From WRKB01 sp031551145 (GTDB taxonomy: Bacteria; Desulfobacterota; Desulfovibrionia; Desulfovibrionales; Desulfovibrionaceae): a stretch of 64,000 bases of DNA. The translations under genes were made by a program, and so were the position numbers. Below are positions 57,850-64,000 of the stretch, in pieces. The stretch lies in assembly GCA_031551145.1 (NCBI GenBank), contig JAVBNZ010000008.1, forward strand, positions 1 through 64,000. The letters run 5' to 3'. The notes under the pieces are model-generated. The model was not told where the DNA came from, did no database searches, and saw only the letters and a list, made by a program, of their open reading frames with translations. Each line of letters opens with the position of its first letter. The first letter of the stretch is position 1.

Positions 57850-59295
57850 ATGAAAACTCCTTTGCTCGAACTGGATCGGGTCTCCGTGACGATGCAGGGC
57901 TCCCAGGCTCTGAGCGATGTCAGTTTTTCCGTGCATGAAGGCGAACACAGCGCCCTGCTCGGCCCCAACGGCGCGGGCAAGTCCACGCTGCTTAAGGTCA
58001 TGCGGGCGGAATGCTTCCCCAACGGCTCTCCTCCCGGCCGCATTCTCTGGTATCCCGCCGGCGAGCCGGAAAGCGCGCCTCTGGCCGGGCGTGAGTTGTG
58101 CGCCCTGGTTTCCATCGCCCGCACGGAGCTGTATCTGCGTCACCAGTGGAGCATCAGCGGCGAGGAGCTGATTTTAAGCGGGCTGCACGATACTCCCCTG
58201 CTCTATGCGCAGGCGGACGAAAAAGAACGTCATGCCGCGCGTGAGCTCGCGCACAGCCTGAAGATTGCGGATCTTCTGGATGCGGACATCAGCTTGCTTT
58301 CCCAATCCCAACTCAGCATGCTGCTTTTTGCCGGAGCCCGCATGCGCAAAACCAGGCTGCTGCTGCTTGATGAATTCGTCGACGGACTGGACGCCCGCTA
58401 CCGCGCCATCCTCCTCGCCGCACTGGAGGAAACCGCGCGCGACACCACGCTGATAGTGGCCACACACAGGCCGGAGAATCTTCCCCCCTGCGTGCGCCGC
58501 GTCATCCGCATGGAAGAAGGCGCGATTACAGGCACAGGGACTTTGGAAGCGGCGTCTTCCGAGTCCGGAAATTCCCGACAGCGGAAAAATCCGCCGCGAC
58601 GCACGGATCGGGGCCGGCCCGTATTTTCCCTGAAAAACGCCGACGTGTATATTGAAAGCACCCCCGTGCTGCGCAACCTCAACTGGGAGATCTATCCCGG
58701 CGAGCACTGGGCGCTTGTGGGGGGAGCGGCTTCCGGGAAATCGACACTGCTGGGATTGCTGGCCGGCGATCATTATCCGGCTGCCGGCGGGAGCATAGAG
58801 CGCGTCTTGCCCGGCGCATCCGAGCCTCTCAAAAACCTCACGGAAATACGACGGCATATCCGTCTGGTGTCCGGCGCGATGCAGGCCACTTACGCCTATA
58901 ATCTTTCCGGGGAAGAATTCGTGTGCAGCGGCCGGGAAGGCAGCATAGGTCTGTATCACACGCCCGCCGGGAAAGAACGTGCCGAGGCCCGCGCCTGCCT
59001 GGAACGGGTGGACGCCCTGCATCTGGCCGATCGGCCCATACGCTCCCTGTCCACCGGGCAGTTGCGCCGGCTGCTGCTGGCGCGGGCGCTTGTGGGCGCG
59101 CCGAAAATTTTGCTGCTGGACGATCCTTTTGCCGGACTGGACGTCAATTCCCGCGCGCGTGTGCAGAACCTGCTCAGTAATTTGCTGGAGGCACAGGGCG
59201 TGCAGATCATCATGACCACGGCCTCCCTCCGCGATTTGCTGCCGCAGACGGCCTATACCGCTCTGCTGGAGGGAGGCCGCCTGAAAATCACCTGA
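57850..59295 (+). CDS. ABC ATPase with two nucleotide-binding domains (ModF-like)
   Basis: This 481-aa protein is two ABC domains in one chain. Domain 1 has Walker A LLGPNGAGKSTLLKV (near residues 36-50) and Walker B RLLLLDEFVDGLD but a degenerate signature (SLLSQSQLSMLLF). Domain 2 has Walker A LVGGAASGKSTLLGLL, a good signature SLSTGQLRRLLLARAL and Walker B ILLLDDPFAGLD. The layout resembles ModF/PhrA rather than ABC-F translation factors. No permease is adjacent, so it may act in metal-related regulation or with a remote permease. ATG 57850 follows GAGG. It lies between the two tRNA genes. Confidence 0.9.
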   Translation: MKTPLLELDRVSVTMQGSQALSDVSFSVHEGEHSALLGPNGAGKSTLLKVMRAECFPNGSPPGRILWYPAGEPESAPLAGRELCALVSIARTELYLRHQWSISGEELILSGLHDTPLLYAQADEKERHAARELAHSLKIADLLDADISLLSQSQLSMLLFAGARMRKTRLLLLDEFVDGLDARYRAILLAALEETARDTTLIVATHRPENLPPCVRRVIRMEEGAITGTGTLEAASSESGNSRQRKNPPRRTDRGRPVFSLKNADVYIESTPVLRNLNWEIYPGEHWALVGGAASGKSTLLGLLAGDHYPAAGGSIERVLPGASEPLKNLTEIRRHIRLVSGAMQATYAYNLSGEEFVCSGREGSIGLYHTPAGKERAEARACLERVDALHLADRPIRSLSTGQLRRLLLARALVGAPKILLLDDPFAGLDVNSRARVQNLLSNLLEAQGVQIIMTTASLRDLLPQTAYTALLEGGRLKIT

Positions 59296-59421
59296 GGCCG
59301 GGCCGCAGGCGAAGTATATTCTCCACAAGCGCCATGTCCGAAAAAAGCGCAATCGCTTTCTCCGGCTTGCTTTCCGGCCGCGTTTGGCCTATGAATTGAA
59401 ATTGCGGCTTTTGCCGTTTGT

Positions 59422-59498
59422 GCGCCCGTAGCTCAGTAGGATAGAGCGATCGCCTCCTAAGCGGTAGGCCGCAGGTTCGATTCCTGCCGGGCGCACCA
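59422..59498 (+). tRNA. tRNA-Arg (CCT)
   Basis: This 77-nt cloverleaf starts GCGCCCGTAGCTCAGTAGG. The acceptor GCGCCCG pairs with CGGGCGC, D-arm GCTC/GAGC, anticodon stem ATCGC/GCGGT with loop CTCCTAA (anticodon CCT), T-arm GCAGG/CCTGC with TTCGATT. CCA is encoded at 59496-59498. It reads the AGG arginine codon. Confidence 0.97.
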
Positions 59499-59621
59499 GA
59501 AGTAAATCAAGAGGTTATGACACTTTTTGTCATGCCTCTTTGGACCTCGCCGGTGTATATTGCAACCACATTTTGGCCGGCGCGCGAAAAAAACGACAAC
59601 CCCTGCCCTTTCGGAGACGCC

Positions 59622-60791
59622 ATGCCCTCGTTCGCCCTTGCCGACAGAATCGCCGCCCTGCCTCCCTATCTTTTTGCCGCCATCGACCAGGTCAAGGCGC
59701 GCGTGGCCGCGCGGGGAGTGGACATCATCAGCCTCGGCATCGGCGATCCCGATATGCCCACCCCGGACTTCATCATCGAAGCCATGCGGAAGGCCGTGGC
59801 CAAACCCGCCTATCACCAGTATCCGTCCTATATCGGCCTGGAGGAATTCCGGCAGGAAGTCGCGGACTGGTACGGCCGCCGCTTCGGCGTGCGCGATCTG
59901 AATCCCAAGGATGAAGTTCTCTGCACCATCGGCTCCAAAGAAGCCATCGGGCACTTCCCATTCGCCTTCGTCAATCCCGGCGATCAGGTCATCGCCTGCC
60001 CGCCGAACTATCCCGTCTACCCCGTGGCCACGGCGTTTTGCGGCGGCACGACGAAATTCCTCCCCCTGCTGGAAGAAAACGATTTTCTGCCCGATCTGGA
60101 CGGCGTAAGCGCGGCCGACTGGGACAAGACCAAGATCATCTTCGTCAACTATCCCAACAACCCCACTTCGGCCATGGCGCCGCTTTCCTTCTATGAAAAA
60201 CTCGTCGCCATCTGCCGCAGGCACAATGTGATTCTGGCGCATGACGCCGCCTATACCGAAATTTATTACGATCCGGCCAACAAGCCGCTCTCGATTTTCA
60301 ATGTGCCCGGCGCGAAGGACGTGGCTGTGGAATTCCATTCCCTGTCCAAAACCTACAACATGACCGGTTGGCGCATAGGCATGACGGTGGGTAACCCCCT
60401 GTTGATCAAGGGGCTGGCCAAGGTCAAGGAAAATTTGGATTCCGGCACCTTCCACGCCGTGCAGGAAGCCTCCGTGGTCGCCATGCGCGAGGGAGAGGCC
60501 TTTTGCGAAGAGTTGCGCGGCATCTATAAACGCCGGCGCGATACGGTCGTGCAGGCTCTGGACGCCGCCGGCATACAGTGCCGCGTGCCCCAGGCTTCGT
60601 TGTATGTTTGGGCCAAGGTGCCGCGGGGGTTCACCTCCGCCGACTTCGTCACCAGGGTTATCGAGGAAAAGGGCGTTGTGCTCACGCCGGGCAACGGCTT
60701 CGGCGCGGCCGGCGAGGGCTATTTCCGCATTTCCCTCACCGTGAACACCGCACGCCTGGAAGAAGCCGTGGAGCGCATCAAAACGCTGTAG
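59622..60791 (+). CDS. dapL: LL-diaminopimelate aminotransferase
   Basis: This 389-aa fold-type I aminotransferase converts tetrahydrodipicolinate to LL-diaminopimelate in one step, with glutamate as donor. Blocks include ISLGIGDPDMPTPDFIIEAM, TIGSKEAIGHFPFAFVNPGD, the cofactor-stacking NYPVYP, IIFVNYPNNPTSAM, the aspartate in LAHDAAYTEI, and the Schiff-base lysine K243 in HSLSKTYNMTGWRIG. The C-terminal arginine in YFRISLTVN binds the substrate carboxylate. ATG 59622 has GGAG 6 nt upstream. With asd it places the diaminopimelate route in this organism. folK follows 7 nt later. Confidence 0.9.
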   Translation: MPSFALADRIAALPPYLFAAIDQVKARVAARGVDIISLGIGDPDMPTPDFIIEAMRKAVAKPAYHQYPSYIGLEEFRQEVADWYGRRFGVRDLNPKDEVLCTIGSKEAIGHFPFAFVNPGDQVIACPPNYPVYPVATAFCGGTTKFLPLLEENDFLPDLDGVSAADWDKTKIIFVNYPNNPTSAMAPLSFYEKLVAICRRHNVILAHDAAYTEIYYDPANKPLSIFNVPGAKDVAVEFHSLSKTYNMTGWRIGMTVGNPLLIKGLAKVKENLDSGTFHAVQEASVVAMREGEAFCEELRGIYKRRRDTVVQALDAAGIQCRVPQASLYVWAKVPRGFTSADFVTRVIEEKGVVLTPGNGFGAAGEGYFRISLTVNTARLEEAVERIKTL

Positions 60792-60798
60792 GTAAGGC

Positions 60799-61293
60799 AT
60801 GACGCGCGCTTTTGTCGGACTGGGATCCAACCTGGACGATCCGCCCGTACGGCTGAAAGAAGCCTGCGCGGCGCTGGCGGCGCTTGAACATATTTGCCTT
60901 GCAGCCCGTTCGCCCGTGTATCGCACCGAGCCGCAGGGCAACAGGGATCAACCCTGGTTCCACAACCAGGTTGTCGCGCTGGAGTGCGGAACGGAATATT
61001 CCGCTTTCGATCTGCTCGCGGGCCTGCTCGCCCTGGAGACGCGGCTGGGACGGCAACGAACGGCGGACAGATTCGGCCCGCGCCGCATCGACCTCGATCT
61101 TTTGCTGTTCGGAAACGAAACATGCGAAAGCGAACGGCTCACTTTGCCTCATCCGCGTATGTTCGAGCGGGCCTTTGTTCTCATACCGTTGCGCGACATC
61201 GCCCCTGACCTTGTGTTTCCGGACGGCAGCGACATACAACAGCGCCTTGACGCGCTCGACTTCCGCGCGCAGGGCTGCACCGTCCATCAATAA
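60799..61293 (+). CDS. folK: 2-amino-4-hydroxy-6-hydroxymethyldihydropteridine pyrophosphokinase
   Basis: This 164-aa HPPK of folate synthesis opens MTRAFVGLGSNLDDPPVRLK. It contains SPVYRTEPQGNRDQPWFHNQ, the metal/ATP-binding RFGPRRIDLDLLLFGN with the paired aspartates, and LPHPRMFERAFVLIPLRDIA. It transfers pyrophosphate from ATP to the pterin. It lies 7 nt after dapL and 14 nt before the 101-aa membrane gene. Confidence 0.95.
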   Translation: MTRAFVGLGSNLDDPPVRLKEACAALAALEHICLAARSPVYRTEPQGNRDQPWFHNQVVALECGTEYSAFDLLAGLLALETRLGRQRTADRFGPRRIDLDLLLFGNETCESERLTLPHPRMFERAFVLIPLRDIAPDLVFPDGSDIQQRLDALDFRAQGCTVHQ

Positions 61294-61307
61294 CCCGGAG
61301 CAAAGCT

Positions 61308-61613
61308 ATGTGGAAATGGATAATTTTGGCCGTGGCGGCCTATGTGCTCTACCGGCTCTTCGCCAACGACTGGAAAAAGAAATTCGCGCAGAAAGACGAC
61401 AAGGCGGAGCAGGAACGCATGGTTGCCTCCGGCGAGATGGTCAAAGACCCGGAATGCGGCGCGTATATCGCTTCCGACTGCGGCATTACCGTGCGCGACG
61501 GGGAAACGGTACACCGTTTCTGCAGCTATGACTGCCGTGACGCCTTTGTTAAACGCATCCAGGGCGACCGGGAAAAAACCGCGATCACCGACAACAAGAC
61601 CGAAGCCGAGTAG
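61308..61613 (+). CDS. PP0621-type small membrane-anchored protein
   Basis: This 101-aa protein has an N-terminal transmembrane helix (residues about 3-20, WIILAVAAYVLYRLF), a charged linker, and a YHS-like Cys domain: MVKDPECGAYIASDCGITVR then DGETVHRFCSYDCRDAFVKR. Four cysteines (C50, C58, C71, C75 approximately) can bind a metal. Its function is unknown; the family is widespread and often annotated PP0621. ATG 61308 follows GGAG. It ends the dapL-folK series before a strong bidirectional terminator. Confidence 0.88.
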   Translation: MWKWIILAVAAYVLYRLFANDWKKKFAQKDDKAEQERMVASGEMVKDPECGAYIASDCGITVRDGETVHRFCSYDCRDAFVKRIQGDREKTAITDNKTEAE

Positions 61614-61732
61614 CCGTCAGCCTTATCATCAGGGAGAGAGGGGGCGTTCTCCTTCCCTCTTCGCGGGCATATTTCTTCCTTGCGGCAGGCGCCAAACCGT
61701 TTCCGCGATTACGCCTTTTGATCCCGATATAC

Positions 61733-61768
61733 AAAACCAAAGGCCGCTTCAGGGCGGCCTTTGGTTTT
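61733..61768. terminator. Strong bidirectional terminator
   Basis: AAAACCAAAGGCCGC and GCGGCCTTTGGTTTT are perfect 15-bp arms around TTCAGG. A-rich and T-rich ends serve both the plus-strand series and the minus-strand PEP synthase gene. Confidence 0.92.
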
Positions 61769-61827
61769 GGCGGTTTGCGCCGAAGAGGAAACGCTTTGCA
61801 AAGAGATTCCTGCTCCGTTTTTTTCTC

Positions 61828-64000
61828 TTACCAGGCTTTCTTGCGTTGTTCGGCGAGGGCCTTTTTCTGCTCGTCAAAGGTAGAGAAGCCGGCCTGGCGC
61901 AGGGCGTCGTACACGGTTTGCGTCCAATTCCAGTTGGCGTAGAGCACGGGCTTGTGGAAAACGGCGCGGAAGTTCTGGAGCTCGGAGCGGTAAAAGCTCT
62001 CCTTGGGGGTATCCAGGTGTTCGCGCAACTGTTCCTGAAAGCGATGCAGCTCGCCCTCATACCATTCATTCAGGTCTTCGGGCTTGACGTACTTTTTGAG
62101 GATATGCCCGTAGCCCTTGGTTTCCAGGAGTTTTTCCAGGCGCTCGTGGTGCTGTTCGATGAGCCAGTCGCCCAGGCCGTCCGTGGGGATGTTCTCGGCT
62201 TCCACGGCGGCGATGTCGAACTTGGTGCGGTAATAGGTATCCGGCACCACGGAAGCCGAGGCTATGCCGGCAATGGCGACCAGTCCGCGCAGGATAAGGC
62301 TGTTGGAAACGCCCTGCCCGCAGAAGCCCACCTTTTTGCCGTATTTCTGGCCGCTGAAGATGGTGGCCAGAATGGCCCAGACCACGGCCGGGTCTTCCTC
62401 GTCATAAATGTGGGAAAGGCTGGCGTTGTCCCTGTCCGTGCCGAGCACCATCTGGGTCATGTCGTTGGAGCCGATGGAGAATCCGTCGAATTCCTGGATG
62501 AATTCTTTGGCGAGTACGGCGTTGGAGGGAATTTCCGCCATCTGGATGATTTTGAGGCCGTCCTGGCCGCTCTTCAGGCGGTGCACCTGTTCGAGGTAGC
62601 GGCGCATGGAGCGGGCTTCCTCAAGCGTGCGCACGAAGGGCAGCATGATCTGGAGGTTCGAACCGCCGTAAACGCCGCGCGCCAGCTTGAACGCCTCCAC
62701 TTCCCAGTCGTGGATGTTGCGCGAGACGCCCCTGTAGCCGAGCATGGGGTTGTCTTCATAATGCTCGAACAGAATGCCGCCGATCAGGTTGCGGTATTCG
62801 TTGGTCTTGAAGTCGGTCGTGCGGTAGATGATGGGCTTGCCGTAAAAAGCCATGGCAAAGAGCGCCAGGTTCTGGGCAAGGGTCTGCACGTAGTGCTCCT
62901 TGCCGGTGCGGAAGCCGCGCGCCTTGATGATGCCGCGGATCTTGTCCGGCAGGGCGCGCAGATCGTCCATTTCCTTTTTCAGACCGGTGCGCAGGCCCAC
63001 TTCGTCGCGCAGGCGGGCAATGTCGGCCAGTACCGCCTGCACAATGGGATAATCCTTGATGCGCGCGGCATGGGCTTCAATGGTGGCTTCAATTTCAGCC
63101 CGGCGCTTGACGGATTCGGGATCGCCCGGAGGCAGCAGGGCCAACGTGTCCTCGTAGCCCATGATCACGCGCACGTGGTTGTTGAGATTGACGGAAGTCT
63201 TGAGGATCTCCAGGCGGCGCGAGGCCAGTTCCACATAATTGTCCAGCTTGTGCTCCATCTCGCGGATTTTGCGGTGGAGCAGCAGCACTTCTTCGGCGGC
63301 GCTGGGGCGTTCGCCGAGAGAAAGTTCGTCAATTTCCGCCTGAAGGCCCGACACCTGTCCCACGTATTCGCGCAGGCGCAGTTCGGAAACGATGAGCCCG
63401 GCGGCCATTTGTTCGCGCAATACCTTGGACAGGCGCAGGTTGAGTTCCTTGAGTTTTTCCTGCACGGCGTGGTCGAGTTCGCCGTTGTCAAAGGCTTCCA
63501 GGGCGCGCGGGTGTATGCTGATGTTGCCGAGCATGAATTCCGCGCGCAGCAGGCCGACTTCAAAATCCGGCACGTTGCGCAGGCGGGAAAGGAAGAGGGC
63601 CTGCCCCACGTCGGCCAGCACAAGGCCGACTTTGGTCTTGGTGGCGGGCAGCTTGGCGAGATCCATTTCACCGCCCACTTCGTGCAGCGGCAAAAGCCCC
63701 CGGTACACGCGGCCCCGAGTGCCGTCCACGGTCACTTCCTGGCCGTCGAGGGCGCGCAGTTTGTCGAGATGCTGGATGCCGATAACGGCCGCTATGCCCA
63801 ATTCCCGCGAAGTAATGGCGGCGTGGCTGGTGTCCCCGCCCACATCGGCCAGAATGGCGGCGGCCAGACGCATGCCGGGCACCATGTCGGGGTCGGTGCG
63901 TTCGGCGGCCAGGATGTCGCCCTTGTTGATCTTGTTGAGTTCCAGAGCGGAGCGCAAGAATTTGACCTTGCCCTGCCCCGCTCCGCGCGAGGCGCCGTTG
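61828..64000 (-). CDS. ppsA: Phosphoenolpyruvate synthase / PEP-utilising enzyme, C-terminal part (5' end beyond window)
   Basis: About 724 codons are visible and the frame is open at the right edge. The phosphohistidine swivel domain shows GDILAAERTDPDMVPGMRLA and the catalytic histidine in GGDTSHAAITSRELG. The C-terminal PEP/pyruvate TIM barrel shows YGGSNLQIMLPFVRT, FSIGSNDMTQMVLG and the catalytic cysteine region VGFCGQGVSNS. A helical insertion of about 200 residues between the two domains is larger than in E. coli PpsA. It converts pyruvate to PEP for gluconeogenesis, or a related dikinase reaction. It converges on the dapL series across a bidirectional terminator. Confidence 0.9.
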   Translation of the reverse strand, partial: NGASRGAGQGKVKFLRSALELNKINKGDILAAERTDPDMVPGMRLAAAILADVGGDTSHAAITSRELGIAAVIGIQHLDKLRALDGQEVTVDGTRGRVYRGLLPLHEVGGEMDLAKLPATKTKVGLVLADVGQALFLSRLRNVPDFEVGLLRAEFMLGNISIHPRALEAFDNGELDHAVQEKLKELNLRLSKVLREQMAAGLIVSELRLREYVGQVSGLQAEIDELSLGERPSAAEEVLLLHRKIREMEHKLDNYVELASRRLEILKTSVNLNNHVRVIMGYEDTLALLPPGDPESVKRRAEIEATIEAHAARIKDYPIVQAVLADIARLRDEVGLRTGLKKEMDDLRALPDKIRGIIKARGFRTGKEHYVQTLAQNLALFAMAFYGKPIIYRTTDFKTNEYRNLIGGILFEHYEDNPMLGYRGVSRNIHDWEVEAFKLARGVYGGSNLQIMLPFVRTLEEARSMRRYLEQVHRLKSGQDGLKIIQMAEIPSNAVLAKEFIQEFDGFSIGSNDMTQMVLGTDRDNASLSHIYDEEDPAVVWAILATIFSGQKYGKKVGFCGQGVSNSLILRGLVAIAGIASASVVPDTYYRTKFDIAAVEAENIPTDGLGDWLIEQHHERLEKLLETKGYGHILKKYVKPEDLNEWYEGELHRFQEQLREHLDTPKESFYRSELQNFRAVFHKPVLYANWNWTQTVYDALRQAGFSTFDEQKKALAEQRKKAW

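Noticed and set aside
61718..61942. Plus-strand 74-codon frame across the terminator at 61733
   Set aside because: It runs through a perfect terminator hairpin and antisense to the PEP synthase 3' end.

Overview
This 64 kb window is a GC-rich, gene-dense chromosomal segment. Its gene complement fits a sulfate-reducer-type member of the Desulfovibrionaceae (Desulfobacterota). Supporting genes are a ROS/MucR zinc-finger regulator, a DctPQM TRAP transporter, an LL-diaminopimelate aminotransferase, an RdgC-like protein paired with a conserved unknown, a cobamide-remodelling CbiR-like protein, a PEP-CTERM remnant and a selenocysteine-containing HesB/IscA-like protein. The assignment is inference from gene content and style; no 16S gene is present.

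Layout. 1-482 holds two insertion-sequence remnants, apparently an IS5-type element inserted into an IS1595-type transposase. 577-6.0 kb is mostly minus strand: a CbiR-like protein and a DHH phosphoesterase, a GT4 glycosyltransferase, a class IV aminotransferase and asd, plus a 53-codon plus-strand gene at 3114. 7.5-14.7 kb is plus strand: a DUF3300/DUF2950 secreted pair, a chemotaxis receptor behind an AT-rich promoter, a frameshifted Hsp20 gene, an RRM RNA-binding protein and a Rossmann-type unknown. 14.8-24 kb alternates strands: MucR, a zinc-ribbon protein carrying a G10 tract, pcm-mrp, an M23 peptidase, pgm and the TRAP operon.

24-36.8 kb is a long plus-strand series: an 81-aa protein, Smr, DHH phosphoesterase, MFS, pgsA, ftsB, TPR protein, lipoprotein, fbp, tsaD, trxA-trxB-bamD, a CDF transporter with three C-terminal domains, and a 94-aa protein. 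36.9-49 kb has engB (minus), aroQ-efp-ftsK-lolA, a pseudouridine synthase (minus), the rdgC-like gene and its partner, dppBC-type permeases, a CgeB-like glycosyltransferase and recN, many with start/stop overlaps. 49-64 kb has the HesB-like selenoprotein (minus), pyrR, greA, an S1-domain protein, an HtrA protease, gamma-glutamyltransferase, TerC, a truncated PEP-CTERM gene behind tRNA-Met(CAT), a twin-ATPase ABC protein, tRNA-Arg(CCT), dapL, folK and the C-terminal part of a PEP synthase that runs off the window.

Functional themes. asd and dapL belong to the same lysine/diaminopimelate route. lolA, bamD and HtrA serve the outer membrane. pgsA, ftsB, ftsK and the M23 peptidase serve membrane lipid synthesis and division. 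trxA-trxB forms a complete thioredoxin couple. fbp, pgm and PEP synthase are gluconeogenic.

Most notable items: the in-frame TGA (Sec33) in the HesB-like gene with a plausible SECIS hairpin; a dispersed two-hairpin repeat at 24372 and 36803 (possibly 55455); the triple C-terminal domain of the CDF protein; the one-base frameshift in hsp20; a G10 tract inside a coding region; and several perfect inverted repeats in promoter regions. No CRISPR array, rRNA or complete mobile element was seen.
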